Source of the DNA: Rhodanobacteraceae bacterium
GTDB lineage: Bacteria > Acidobacteriota > Terriglobia > Terriglobales > Acidobacteriaceae
Direction of reading: 5' to 3'
Length of the DNA: 59,250 nucleotides
NCBI GenBank assembly: GCA_903970285.1
Contig: CAJCHN010000144.1
Span: 1-59,250, forward strand
Within the stretch, counting starts at the first letter, position 1. Each line of letters opens with the position of its first letter. A program made the position numbers and the translations under genes. Positions 18,944 to 28,631 of the stretch are shown here, one piece after another. Under the pieces are notes generated by a model, which saw only the letters and a list, made by a program, of their open reading frames with translations, had not been told where the DNA came from and made no database searches.

Positions 18944-21649
18944 ATGTCGATTTGGCCACCAAGATTCCGGCGCTCTACGAAATTGAAGCTCTGCCTGCTT
19001 GGCATGGCGCTCCTGGTCTCCGGACGAATCGTCAGCAGCCAGAACAGCGCGGGCGTGGGTGACGTGGCTGTGGGCCAGACGTATCCCGGCATCATCCTGA
19101 CACGAACGGGCGCGGAAGCATCCGCCGTCCTGGCGCAGTTGAAAGCGGGTATGAACTTCGGCGTTCTGGCCAAAGAGCATTCGGTGGACGCGAGCGCGGA
19201 GGATGGCGGGTATCTGAGGCAGCAGAGTGTGGCGGCGTTACCGCCGGCGCTCACGGACGCACTCCGCCGGCTGCAGCCCGGGGAGTTCAGCGACCCGATT
19301 CGAGTGCCCGCGGGTTTCGCCATTCTTGGCCGCCTGCAGACGCCGCCGCGAACCGAAGACCTGAACCGGAAGCAGATGGAATCGATTGCGGCCGCCAGCG
19401 CTATCCGGCAGTCGATTAATGTTGCAGGCATGTCCGAGGAGGATGCGGTCTTCGAGCAGTATCCCAAACCCTCCGACTGGAAGCAGAACCTGAGCCGCGG
19501 CTGCGAGGTGCGAAGGCAATCGCATCCGGAAGCCGTGAAGCGGCTTGAGGCCGTGCTCGCCGGCAGCGACGCTGCCACGAAGGTCAGCAGCACGCCGGGC
19601 AGCAAAGCGCTGGGGAGCAATGCGCCGGGGAGCAATGCGGCACTGGAGAAGCTCCGCGCGCATGTTGCGCTGGCGCAGCTTCACGGCTTCACCGGCGATA
19701 TGAAGGATTCGATCGAGCAATGGCAGGCTGCGTACCGGATTGCGCAAGCCAGCGTGCCGGGCGCGGTTCCGTATCTGGAGGAGGCGCTCGGAACGTCCTA
19801 TCTTCATCGCTCCGAGATGGAGAATGGCGTCTATCGCGACTCGGGGACGATGGATATCTTCCCGCCGCTCGACCCGTCCGCGCACTTTGCCAGGACGGAG
19901 GATTCGATGCAGGCGCTGACGTACTTTCTCGCCTTTCTGCAGCAAGCTCCCGGCGACCTGCAGGTCCGCTGGCTGCTGAATCTCACCTACCAGACGCTGG
20001 GTGAGTATCCCGGCCAGGTTCCAGCGAAGTTCCTGATTCCTCCGGCCGCCTTTCAGTCCGGGCAGGATATCGGCCGATTTACGGATGTCGCCCGCGAGGC
20101 GGGATTGAATGTCTTTTCGGCAGCCGGCGGAGTCATCGTGGACGACTTCGATAACGACGGCCTGCTGGACGTCGTTACCTCCAGCGCTGACATGTGCGAT
20201 CCGCTCCACTTCTTCCACAACAATGGGGATGGCACCTTCAGCGATCGCACCGCACAGGCCGGCCTGTCGAACCAGCTAGGTGGCCTGAACCTGATCCAGG
20301 CCGACTACAACAATGACGGCTGCATGGATATCCTGGTGCTGCGAGCCGGCTGGGAGTTTGCCATGCGGAAGTCGCTGCTGCGCAACAACTGCGACGGCAC
20401 CTTCACCGACGTGACGGAGAAGAGCGGGCTCGGCTCGACCCTGGGCCCGACGCAGACCGCGGCCTGGGCGGACATCGACAACGACGGCCTTCTCGATCTC
20501 TTCGTCGGCAACGAAAACGCGCCCAGCCAGCTCTTTCGCAACCGCGGCGATGGCACCTTCGAAGACATCTCGCACGCCGCGGGGGTCGATAAGATCGCCT
20601 TCACGAAGGGCGTCGTCGCCGCCGACTACGACAAGGACGGCTACGTGGATTTCTACTTATCCAACTTTGACGGAGCCAATGTTCTTTATCACAACAACCA
20701 TGACCTGACCTTTACCGATGTAGCCCGGCAGGCCGGCGTGCAGGCTCCGTTCGTCAGCTTTGCCACGTGGTTCTTCGACTATGACAACGATGGCTGGCCG
20801 GACCTCTTTGTGACCAGCTACAACAGCTTCACCGACGACCAGATTGTGCGCAGCTATTTGCACTTGCCGGTCTCGGTGGAGACGCTGAAGCTCTATCGGA
20901 ATCTACACGACGGAACCTTTGAAGATGTGTCGGCAAAGACAGGGTTGGACAGGGTGTTGATGCCCATGGGCGCGAACTTCGGCGACATCGATAACGATGG
21001 CTTTCTGGATATCTACCTGGGCATGGGTTCGCCTTCGTTCGCGTCGCTGATGCCTCATGTTCTGCTGCGCAACGACGCCGGCAGATCGTTTGTCGACATC
21101 ACCGCGTCTTCGGGGACCGGCGAGCTGCACAAGGGCCACGGGATCGCCTTCGCCGATCTCGATCGCAGCGGGCACGAGGCGATCGTCGCCGAGATGGGCG
21201 GCGCCGTTCCCGGCGACAAGCATGCGATGCGGGTCTTCCGCGGGCCCGCCAACGACAACGACTGGATCAATGTAAGGCTCATCGGGGTCACGTCCAACCG
21301 TGCAGCCGTCGGAGCCGAGATCAAAGTGACGGTCGCGGACCGGGCCGGGCAGCTCCGCAGCATCTACCGCACGGTGGGCGATACCAGTTCCTTCGGCTCG
21401 AACCCCTTGGAGCAGCACATCGGCCTGGGCCATGCGGCCCGCGTCGCCAGCCTCGAGGTCTGGTGGCCGGCCAGCAGGAGCCGCCAGCGATTTACCGATC
21501 TTCCCGCAGATCAATTCATTGCGATCCGGGAATTCGACTCGACCTATCGCAGGCTGGAGCGCAAGCCGTTCCGGATCGGCGGACCGAGCAAGGATTCGGC
21601 CGCGCAGGAGCGCCAAACATCTACACCTGCGGAGGCGCTTCGGCCATGA
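18944..21649 (+). CDS. Secreted parvulin-domain / FG-GAP / ASPIC-UnbV fusion protein
   Basis: 901 residues from ATG 18944, chosen because it gives a good signal peptide (TKLKLCLLGMALLVSG); longer in-frame starts at 18803 do not. About residues 45-125 resemble a parvulin-type peptidyl-prolyl isomerase (LKAGMNFGVLAKEHSVDASAEDGG, then LQPGEFSDPIRVPAGFAIL). A TPR-like helical segment follows (about 230-370), then a seven-bladed-propeller region of FG-GAP/VCBS repeats with calcium-type DxDNDG loops (DFDNDGLLDVV, DIDNDGLLDLF, DYDNDGWPDLF), and a C-terminal ASPIC/UnbV domain (NRAAVGAEIKVTV). CRTAC1-like proteins are common in Acidobacteriota, but the isomerase fusion is unusual. A 15-bp tandem repeat lies at 19595-19639. 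The stop overlaps a possible start of the next gene. Confidence 0.85.
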   Translation: MSIWPPRFRRSTKLKLCLLGMALLVSGRIVSSQNSAGVGDVAVGQTYPGIILTRTGAEASAVLAQLKAGMNFGVLAKEHSVDASAEDGGYLRQQSVAALPPALTDALRRLQPGEFSDPIRVPAGFAILGRLQTPPRTEDLNRKQMESIAAASAIRQSINVAGMSEEDAVFEQYPKPSDWKQNLSRGCEVRRQSHPEAVKRLEAVLAGSDAATKVSSTPGSKALGSNAPGSNAALEKLRAHVALAQLHGFTGDMKDSIEQWQAAYRIAQASVPGAVPYLEEALGTSYLHRSEMENGVYRDSGTMDIFPPLDPSAHFARTEDSMQALTYFLAFLQQAPGDLQVRWLLNLTYQTLGEYPGQVPAKFLIPPAAFQSGQDIGRFTDVAREAGLNVFSAAGGVIVDDFDNDGLLDVVTSSADMCDPLHFFHNNGDGTFSDRTAQAGLSNQLGGLNLIQADYNNDGCMDILVLRAGWEFAMRKSLLRNNCDGTFTDVTEKSGLGSTLGPTQTAAWADIDNDGLLDLFVGNENAPSQLFRNRGDGTFEDISHAAGVDKIAFTKGVVAADYDKDGYVDFYLSNFDGANVLYHNNHDLTFTDVARQAGVQAPFVSFATWFFDYDNDGWPDLFVTSYNSFTDDQIVRSYLHLPVSVETLKLYRNLHDGTFEDVSAKTGLDRVLMPMGANFGDIDNDGFLDIYLGMGSPSFASLMPHVLLRNDAGRSFVDITASSGTGELHKGHGIAFADLDRSGHEAIVAEMGGAVPGDKHAMRVFRGPANDNDWINVRLIGVTSNRAAVGAEIKVTVADRAGQLRSIYRTVGDTSSFGSNPLEQHIGLGHAARVASLEVWWPASRSRQRFTDLPADQFIAIREFDSTYRRLERKPFRIGGPSKDSAAQERQTSTPAEALRP
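19595..19639 (+). repeat. In-frame 15-bp tandem repeat, three copies
   Basis: Three consecutive 15-base units encode PGSKA, LGSNA and PGSNA in the linker between the parvulin-like and TPR-like parts of the fusion protein. The unit length keeps the frame, so copy number could vary without breaking the gene. Confidence 0.75.
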
Positions 21650-21729
21650 TGCCAGTGGGACGCGGTAAAGGAAGACGGCTCTCCGAGCCGTGTGCATCCC
21701 ACCCCTCCTCGCAAAGTGCGCGGGCAGAG

Positions 21730-22638
21730 ATGCGGAAGCCGGGCTTGTGTCGCGGTGCCGTTGCCGCCGGGCTTGTGCTCTTCTCGAGCGTGCTGGTCTT
21801 GCTTCCTTGCCCGATGCATGCTCAGACATTGGAAAAGGCTTCGGGCATGGTGCTGCGCGTGGATCAAACGCACCGCATGATGCTGGTCTCCTGCGACCGC
21901 GACTCCGGGGGCCATGCCGGCATGGACATGTCCTTCAGCGTGCGCGATCGGAGACAACTTGGAGGCATCCATGAGGGCATGCCGATCCGGTTCACCGTGG
22001 GCCAGCGCGGGGCGATGCTCTATGCGACTCACATCCACGTCATGGTGGGCGCGAATCTCGAATCCGAACCGATGCAGGCAGCCGGGCTCAGCACGCTCGA
22101 GGCGGCACTGAATCCGAGCCTTGCAGCGCGTGTCCTGACGCAGGGGCAGCAGGTTCCGGACTTCGAGTTGACCGACCAGGCCGGCAAGCAGGTCCGGCTA
22201 TCGAGCCTGAACGGCAAGGTGGTGCTGCTCACCTTTGGCTACTCGCGCTGCCCCAACCCGGATTACTGCGTGCGCCTCTCGGACAACCTGGCCCACGTTC
22301 GGGATCGCTTTGCCGCGCGTATGCCGCGCGACTTGGTGCTGATCACCATTGCCATCGACCCCGAGCACGACCAGGGATCGACGCTGAGCCAGTATGCGGC
22401 GGTGTGGAAGGCCGACTCCGCAAGCTGGCACTTTCTGACCGGCCCGGTCGCCGAGATCAAGAGCGTGTCGGCGATGTTCGGAATGAACTTCTGGCGCGAA
22501 GAGGGTCTGCTGACGCACACGCTGCATACCGTGGTGATCGATCGCTCCGGAGTGCTCGCGGCCAATCTCGAAGGCAACCAGTACACCGCTCAGCAGCTTG
22601 GCGACCTGGTCGAGACGGTGATGAATCATCCGCGGTAG
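21730..22638 (+). CDS. CusF-like copper-binding domain fused to SCO1/SenC protein
   Basis: 302 residues from ATG 21730, which begins a classic signal peptide (MRKPGLCRGAVAAGLVLFSS); translation from 21646, overlapping the upstream stop as ATGA, is also possible. After the signal comes a CusF-like beta-barrel (about 30-105: GMVLRVDQTHRMMLVSC, with MxM in GMDMSFSVRD). Then comes a thioredoxin-fold SCO1/SenC domain (QVPDFELTDQAGKQVRLSSL) with copper-ligand cysteines spaced C-x5-C (CPNPDYC) rather than the usual C-x3-C, and the later conserved His in THTLHTVVIDRSG. SCO proteins deliver copper to the CuA site of cytochrome oxidase or act as thiol reductases. It is coupled to the fusion protein gene upstream. 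Confidence 0.87.
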   Translation: MRKPGLCRGAVAAGLVLFSSVLVLLPCPMHAQTLEKASGMVLRVDQTHRMMLVSCDRDSGGHAGMDMSFSVRDRRQLGGIHEGMPIRFTVGQRGAMLYATHIHVMVGANLESEPMQAAGLSTLEAALNPSLAARVLTQGQQVPDFELTDQAGKQVRLSSLNGKVVLLTFGYSRCPNPDYCVRLSDNLAHVRDRFAARMPRDLVLITIAIDPEHDQGSTLSQYAAVWKADSASWHFLTGPVAEIKSVSAMFGMNFWREEGLLTHTLHTVVIDRSGVLAANLEGNQYTAQQLGDLVETVMNHPR

Positions 22639-22795
22639 CGCGCATTGAAACAAGTCAAGGAATGGTGTCTTCAATTGCAGAAACGGCGTGGAGCGCGAGG
22701 GCTCTGTCTACACCGACCTGGGAAATTTACTGCACGGGTGACAACAAAGAAGGAGGGTCCTCAGCACGCATGGAAGAGAGGGCAGGTAAACGGGT

Positions 22796-23944
22796 CTACG
22801 GCCTGCCGGAGAGCTGGCGGATCTCATCGACTTCGTGCTGCCGGTAGGGTGTGCCATCTTCGTGGAAGACGTCGTGAAACCACACCGTCGGCTCGATCAG
22901 CACGTAGGGCCGCTGCCAGGAGTCCCACGGCAGGTAGGTCTGGCTTTTTCCCGCAACCAGGCCCCAGTTGATGGCCGCCACGTTGTGCTGTTTGGCGACG
23001 GGCAGCACGTTGTCGAAGAGGCTGCCGGCGCCGCGCGCCATGTACTCGGTGCAGATCAGCGGTCGGCCGTACTTCTGCAGTTGCGTAATGCGCGCGGTGA
23101 AGATCTCGGGCCAGTCATAGCTGTGGAAGGAGATCACATCCGAGTTTTCGATCTGCACCCGGGCCACCGGCGGCATGCTCTCCAGTGAGCTCCAGTCGCC
23201 GTGCCACACCCCGCTGGTGAGCGGCTGCGTGGGATGCATGGCGCGCGCCCAGGCAAAGACCTGCGGCAGCAACTGCAGGATGCGTTCGTCCTTATCCTTC
23301 GGCTCCAGCTTGCCGTAGGAGCTGTCATTGTTGTTGTCGGGCTCGTTCCACACATCCCACGCGAGTACGCGCTGGTCGCTGGCGAAGGCGCCGACGACAC
23401 CCTGCACATACCTCTTCAACGCGGGGTACTGCGCCGGATCCTCGAGCACATGCGCACCCGGCGCCTGCACCCAGGCGGAGTTGTGCACGCCCGGAATGGG
23501 AGGATGCTGCGGCCCCAGCTTCGGGTAGGGATCCCAGCACGAATCGAAGAGCACCAGCACCGGGCGGATGTGATGCCGGGCGGCGATTGTAAGCACCTGG
23601 TCGATGCGCCGCTGAAAGCCAGCCGCATCGTTGGTCCACAGCAGGTTGTGCAGGAAGATGCGCATGGTGTTCATGCCGGCGCCCTGTGCCCACCCGAACT
23701 CCTTATCGATCTCGGCTGGATTGAAGGTCTCCGGCTGCCACATCTCGAGTTCGTTGTCCGCATCGGACGGAAGGAAGTTGGCGCCGACCAGCCACGGCTG
23801 CTGCTGGTACCAGCGATTCGCCTGGTCCTCGCTCCAACGCGCCTGCTGGCCCTTCGCCGAAGGCGCTGCAGCGGCCAGGAGCAGGCCCAGCAGGGCAGTG
23901 ATTCCAAGCGAACGGAGTTTGTAGAACGTGGCCTTCGTCGACAT
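22796..23944 (-). CDS. Secreted GH5-like cellulase/xylanase-type glycoside hydrolase
   Basis: 382 residues from ATG 23944, with a signal peptide (LGITALLGLLLAAAAPSA). The body is a (beta/alpha)8 glycosidase of the GH5/clan A type: the acid/base Glu lies in WDVWNEPDNN and the nucleophile Glu in RPLICTEYMARG. Proteins like this are often labelled 1,4-beta-xylanase, but the exact family and substrate are not fixed by sequence. It is downstream of the GH51 gene on the same strand (59-base gap), fitting an arabinoxylan or arabinan operon. Confidence 0.82.
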   Translation of the reverse strand: MSTKATFYKLRSLGITALLGLLLAAAAPSAKGQQARWSEDQANRWYQQQPWLVGANFLPSDADNELEMWQPETFNPAEIDKEFGWAQGAGMNTMRIFLHNLLWTNDAAGFQRRIDQVLTIAARHHIRPVLVLFDSCWDPYPKLGPQHPPIPGVHNSAWVQAPGAHVLEDPAQYPALKRYVQGVVGAFASDQRVLAWDVWNEPDNNNDSSYGKLEPKDKDERILQLLPQVFAWARAMHPTQPLTSGVWHGDWSSLESMPPVARVQIENSDVISFHSYDWPEIFTARITQLQKYGRPLICTEYMARGAGSLFDNVLPVAKQHNVAAINWGLVAGKSQTYLPWDSWQRPYVLIEPTVWFHDVFHEDGTPYRQHEVDEIRQLSGRP

Positions 23945-24003
23945 CGTCGTGTTCCCTTTCAAGGTCCCATTCCATCAGAGCAAAGTTTGCTGACGTGTGC
24001 GCT

Positions 24004-26031
24004 CTATTCGCGGCGCAAGGAGATCACCGTCACGCTTTCATGCGGGAAGCTGTAGGCCACAGTCCCGGCGGAGACTGCGGCGGTTGTATGCGAAGGCACC
24101 ACGCGGTCCGGCTTCTCTTCGTCGTTCGTGGCGGAGATATCCGGTGCATGGATGGTCTGAATGCTGGCTTGTCCGCTCACCCGGAAGTGGCGCACCTGGA
24201 TGGTTGCGGGAAGGTCCGTCGCCAGGCTGCGGTTGACGCAGAAGAGCGTCAGCGCGGTGCCGTCCCGGCTCAGCGCCGCAACCACGTCGAGATTGGGCAC
24301 AGAGGCAATATCCGGCAGACGGTTGACGCCGTTCGCGACGGAGTAACTTCCGCTGTCAGCCGTCGCCGCGACCAGCCTGGATGGCTCAGCCTCCGCGAAC
24401 ATCTTGAACACGTAATAGGCAGGCGTCGCGTACACCTGTCCACGCTTCTTCCAGATTCCGGCAAACTCCATGATCCCGGTCATATCCGAGACCGGCACCA
24501 CCTCGTGGTTCCTCAACAGCATATTCAGAAATCCGCCGGTGATGACCGCACCACCCATGTTGTCATAGTTGGGCGCCGTGGGCGTGTGCCCGATGAAGAG
24601 CCACTCGGTGAAGGCAACATGCGTGCTGTTGCCGTAGCCCGGGGTGCCGCTGATCTGCTGCTGGTCGGCCTGCATGCGGCGTCCCAGCTCGACCGGCAAG
24701 GCGAACGCCGACTGCGCCATGAACTCCGGTGAAGGATTCTTCAGCACGTCTTCGTCCGGTCCCACTACGAAGTGGGTCGAAAGCAGGTTGAACGTTCCCG
24801 GAGGGTTTGTAAGCTGGCGTGCATTCCAGTCGTGGAACCACTCCGGATCGCCGCCGGTCGCGATCAGCCGTGCCGCCGGGTCGACCGCGCGAATGGCTTT
24901 GCTGAACTCGAGCGTGCGTTCGGCGATCTGATCCTGGGTGGGATAGCCGACGTTCCAGTTGCCCCACAACTCATTGCCCATCTCCCAGAGCAGACCCGAG
25001 TGGGTGGTCCAGCGCTCATCGATATAGCGCACCCAGGCCGCCGCTTCGTCGGCCGTTCCGCTGCCCATGTTGAGGGCAAACTGCGGCTGCGCGCCAATGC
25101 GCCTGCAGAAGTCCAGGAACTCATCGGTGCCGAAGGAGTTGTACTCCGGAATGCCCCACGCGGTGTTCTGCTCGCTCCTGCGCTGATCGCGCGGGCCGAC
25201 GCCGTCGCGCCAGTGGTACGACGAAGTGAAGTTTCCGCCGAAGCGTACCAGCGGCGTCCTCATGGCCTTGGCCATGGCGACCGCATCCGGATCCAACCCG
25301 TCCAGCGCATCCCCGGGCATCAGCGAAAACTCGTCCACCTCGACCCGTCCGTCACCCTCGGCTTGGATGACAAAGTCGGCAGGCTGCAGCCGCTGCAGCT
25401 TGCCGCCGGCCACATGCAGCGGGAACGTGTACTTCGTCCACCCAGGCTGTTTCACCTCCACTGCCTGCGAGGCGATCACTTCGGGCGTGTCGCGCAGACG
25501 CAGTTGCAGCACGATCCCGGTGGCGCCGCTTAGATGCTTCGCATAGAAGCTTCCCTTGTACTCGGCTGTGCGCTCAATGGGCAGATAGACCTTCTGCTTG
25601 ATGCCCGTAGGCTGCCCCGGCACGGCAAAGATCTGAAGCGATTGCCACGAGTTGGCCGCCGCGCCGTAGTGCACCTCGTAGCGATTCCCCTGGCGGGGGT
25701 CGAGCGGCTCCCACGGCAGCGGCAGGCCCAGCTCGCCGGCTCGCCGCAGCTCCGGATCTTCGTGCAGCATCTTCGCCTCGTTGGCCGGACTCCATAGCCC
25801 CGCCTCGAAGCTTGGATTCTGCAGGATCTCCGCCCACAGACCGTTGTAGGTCGAGTTCCCGATCGGCTCCAGAAAAGTTCCGAAGATGGTGGGAGGAATC
25901 GGAGTTCCCTGCTCCCGGGCCACATCCACATCGATCGTGACCCTCTGCGGCGCGGGCGCCTGCACCGTGATCTGCGCGGGCACGGAGCCGATGACACAGA
26001 TGAATGCAGCCGTGGTGAGAGCTTTCAACAT
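24004..26031 (-). CDS. GH51 alpha-L-arabinofuranosidase, secreted
   Basis: 675 residues from ATG 26031, supported by an AAGGA ribosome binding site and a signal peptide (LKALTTAAFICVIGSVPAQ). It begins with the GH51 hallmark PTIFGTFLEPIGNSTYNGLW and has the (beta/alpha)8 core with the acid/base Glu in WEMGNELWGNW and the nucleophile Glu in VAFTEWLF, followed by the C-terminal beta-sandwich. A carbohydrate-binding-like insert lies at about residues 140-240. GH51 enzymes release terminal arabinofuranose from arabinan and arabinoxylan. It sits between a GH5-like and a GH43 gene, all on the minus strand. Confidence 0.92.
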   Translation of the reverse strand: MLKALTTAAFICVIGSVPAQITVQAPAPQRVTIDVDVAREQGTPIPPTIFGTFLEPIGNSTYNGLWAEILQNPSFEAGLWSPANEAKMLHEDPELRRAGELGLPLPWEPLDPRQGNRYEVHYGAAANSWQSLQIFAVPGQPTGIKQKVYLPIERTAEYKGSFYAKHLSGATGIVLQLRLRDTPEVIASQAVEVKQPGWTKYTFPLHVAGGKLQRLQPADFVIQAEGDGRVEVDEFSLMPGDALDGLDPDAVAMAKAMRTPLVRFGGNFTSSYHWRDGVGPRDQRRSEQNTAWGIPEYNSFGTDEFLDFCRRIGAQPQFALNMGSGTADEAAAWVRYIDERWTTHSGLLWEMGNELWGNWNVGYPTQDQIAERTLEFSKAIRAVDPAARLIATGGDPEWFHDWNARQLTNPPGTFNLLSTHFVVGPDEDVLKNPSPEFMAQSAFALPVELGRRMQADQQQISGTPGYGNSTHVAFTEWLFIGHTPTAPNYDNMGGAVITGGFLNMLLRNHEVVPVSDMTGIMEFAGIWKKRGQVYATPAYYVFKMFAEAEPSRLVAATADSGSYSVANGVNRLPDIASVPNLDVVAALSRDGTALTLFCVNRSLATDLPATIQVRHFRVSGQASIQTIHAPDISATNDEEKPDRVVPSHTTAAVSAGTVAYSFPHESVTVISLRRE

Positions 26032-26104
26032 GCTTTTCCTTGTTCGATGGAAGCGGTGCTGACGGCGGATGCAAGGCAAGCCGCCGCCAGTTCTTTGCAG
26101 CCCT

Positions 26105-28558
26105 CTAATTCAGTGTCGAGACGTGCACATAGGCGAAGTTGGCGGAGTAGCCAGCCAGATTGCCTCCATACAGACATATCCTGGCGCTGCTCCCGAGCGC
26201 ATGATCCCAGGTTCCGCTCTGCGTCCAGGTCACATCGTCATTGCTGCTGTAGGCGGTGTAGTGTTCCTGTCCGTTCACGTTGCGTTTGACGATGCGGAGG
26301 AACGCGTTCACGGTGGAAGTGAGCGTGGGCGGACCGAGGTTGGTTCCACCCCAGGTCGGATACCCGCTCGCGGGCGGGGTTTCCCCCTTGATGAATTCAA
26401 TCTGGCGGGTGTCGCTGTTCGCCGCCACATCCAGCCGCAGGTAGTCGTTGTCGTCTCCGTAGATGATCATGCCACCCTGAGCATAGTTCGCGTTCCCGCC
26501 GGTGAGCGGCAGGTTGATGGTCATTGAAGTCTCCACCATGTAATCGCCGGAGGGAGCCGGTTCTGCAAGCAAAGGAACATTGGCCATCGCGTTGGTGGTG
26601 TCATATCCAACCGTCGGGATGGATAAGGCAGATCCGGTCAGCGTGTAGGCGGGCGCGCTGTGGATGGACGTCCACTGCGCGCTGAGCGTGGACGTGTTGA
26701 AATCCTCCGAGAGCGCGGGGACCGGCATGCGCGGAGTGTCCTGGGAGGCCAGCACTGTTACATACTGATCCGTGCCGCCGGGCTGAGCCGCCGGCATCGG
26801 CTGAGGCGCGGCGGCATCCGAAGGGCCAAAGCCGCCGCGCGTCACCGGCCATCCGTTTACCCAGTCCAGCGCATCCAGAAACGCCGGGCGGGCGGTATAG
26901 CCCACATTCCCGGGATAGTAAGGACTGTTCGCCACGATGCCATGGTAGAGGATGTAGTACTGCCCGGACTCATCCTGGAAGACGACGTTGCCACCGGGCC
27001 CGATGACACTGTTTCCGTTCATCTTCAGCGCCGGCGTTCCGCCGACATTCAATGCGGTCAGCGAAATCCCCTGCGCATCGACATACGGCCCCAGCGGCGA
27101 GGTGGAGCGGCCCGCAAACACGCCATAACCGCTCAGCGGCCCGTTACAGCAGTTGGTGGAAGAGGCCAACAGGTAGTAGTAGCCGTTGTAGAACACCCAG
27201 TTGCCGCCTTCGTAGCGCGCGTCCGCCGCGACCTGCACCTCGCTCGAGGCATCGGTCGTCAGTCCGTCCGCCGAGAGCTTGCGCACGAACAGCCCGCCGG
27301 TAAAGCTGCCGAACAGCAGGTAGCGCTGCCCCGATGCATCCTGGATCTCGTCCGGATCGATCTCGCTACGGTACGAGCCCGCGCAGCAGTTGGTGGCGAG
27401 CTGCGGCGGAACCAGCGGCGCCCCGGAATCAATGAAGGGTCCGCCGGGATTCGAGCTGGTGCCCACGCCGATCGCCGGCCCAGCGGAGTTGGTCTGCGAC
27501 GCCGCATAGTACAGGTAGTACTCGCCGTTGAAGTACTTGATCGCCGGCGCATACAGCGCAACTCCGCTGACGTTGGCCCAGGTGGGCAGCGACGTGAAGG
27601 CGTCGCCGACGTAGGTGTAGTTCACCAGGTCGGAAGACTTGAAGATGTTCAAAAAGTGAGCGTTCGGATCGCCCGCATAGAGCGCATCCGCCGTGCAGTA
27701 GAGATACCAGGTGTCCACTCCGCCCGCCTGGTACTTATAGATCGCCGGGTCGGCGCAGCTCGTCGCCTTCTGCGTGGCCGACACCTCCAGGTTCAGCGGA
27801 TTGGTGTACGTCTGGGCTGCCGATGCAGCCACCGTCACTGTGACCGCGGCCGAGTTCGCGGAACCGAAGTTTGTATCGCCGCTGTAATTCGCCGTCAGCG
27901 CGTTGCTGCCAACCGGAAGCAGCGTATCCGTGTAGTGGGCAACCCCGGTCGAGTCCAGCATCGCCACGCCGACCGGCGTCGTGCCGCTCAGGAGGGTCAC
28001 CATCCCCGTCGGGGCCGGGCTTCCCGAGCCCGCGGCGACGGTGGCGACAAACTCCACCGGCAGCCCCTGCGCCGTGCTGGCCGAGGAGGCCGTCAGAGTG
28101 ACACTGCTGGTCAGCGCCGGAGCCGTCACCGTCAGCGTCTGCGCGGCGGAAGTCGAAGTGGCGAACGAACCGTTGCCGGCGAACGCTGCCGTCAGCGAGT
28201 GCGAGCCCGCGGCGAGCGTAGCCGTGGTGTAGCTGGCACCACCCGTCGCGCTCACCGTGCCGCTGCCCAGCTGCGTCGAACCATCGAAGAAGTTGATAGA
28301 GCCCGAAGCCACCGTTCCCGAGGCACTCGTCACCGACGCGGTCAGGGTGATCGTCGCGCCCACGGCAACCGTGCTGCCCGAGACGCTGAGCGTGGTTGCC
28401 GTCGCGGCCGGCGCCGGCGCCGGGTTCGTCCCCCTCTCCACGTTCGAGCTGCTGCAACCCAGCAACGCGCTCGATGCAATCAACGCGCCGCACACCACCA
28501 GCCCGCCAGCCGCCATCAGCCCCACACCGCCCATCCAACCCACCAGACGCTGACCCAT
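26105..28558 (-). CDS. GH43 lipoprotein with Ig-like repeats (arabinanase/arabinofuranosidase type), copy 1
   Basis: 817 residues from ATG 28558 (AGAGGA ribosome binding site). A lipoprotein signal ends at Cys35 (SALLGC). Two bacterial Ig-like repeats follow (about 50-230: TATTLSVSGSTVAVGATITL, then SVTLTASSASTAQGLPVEFV), then a five-bladed beta-propeller of the GH43 type (DPAIYKYQAG with the base Asp, a second acidic region at SEIDPDEIQD) and a C-terminal beta-sandwich like the GH43 accessory domain. Anchored at the membrane, it would clip arabinose-containing polymers at the surface. A homologue with the same order of parts lies at 42027-44771. Confidence 0.87.
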   Translation of the reverse strand: MGQRLVGWMGGVGLMAAGGLVVCGALIASSALLGCSSSNVERGTNPAPAPAATATTLSVSGSTVAVGATITLTASVTSASGTVASGSINFFDGSTQLGSGTVSATGGASYTTATLAAGSHSLTAAFAGNGSFATSTSAAQTLTVTAPALTSSVTLTASSASTAQGLPVEFVATVAAGSGSPAPTGMVTLLSGTTPVGVAMLDSTGVAHYTDTLLPVGSNALTANYSGDTNFGSANSAAVTVTVAASAAQTYTNPLNLEVSATQKATSCADPAIYKYQAGGVDTWYLYCTADALYAGDPNAHFLNIFKSSDLVNYTYVGDAFTSLPTWANVSGVALYAPAIKYFNGEYYLYYAASQTNSAGPAIGVGTSSNPGGPFIDSGAPLVPPQLATNCCAGSYRSEIDPDEIQDASGQRYLLFGSFTGGLFVRKLSADGLTTDASSEVQVAADARYEGGNWVFYNGYYYLLASSTNCCNGPLSGYGVFAGRSTSPLGPYVDAQGISLTALNVGGTPALKMNGNSVIGPGGNVVFQDESGQYYILYHGIVANSPYYPGNVGYTARPAFLDALDWVNGWPVTRGGFGPSDAAAPQPMPAAQPGGTDQYVTVLASQDTPRMPVPALSEDFNTSTLSAQWTSIHSAPAYTLTGSALSIPTVGYDTTNAMANVPLLAEPAPSGDYMVETSMTINLPLTGGNANYAQGGMIIYGDDNDYLRLDVAANSDTRQIEFIKGETPPASGYPTWGGTNLGPPTLTSTVNAFLRIVKRNVNGQEHYTAYSSNDDVTWTQSGTWDHALGSSARICLYGGNLAGYSANFAYVHVSTLN

Positions 28559-28631
28559 AGTTCCTCTCACGTTTCTCTCCACTTCTTCGGCCGCCTGCAA
28601 TCCCGGCCACCGTTCGGCCACTCCCATTCCG

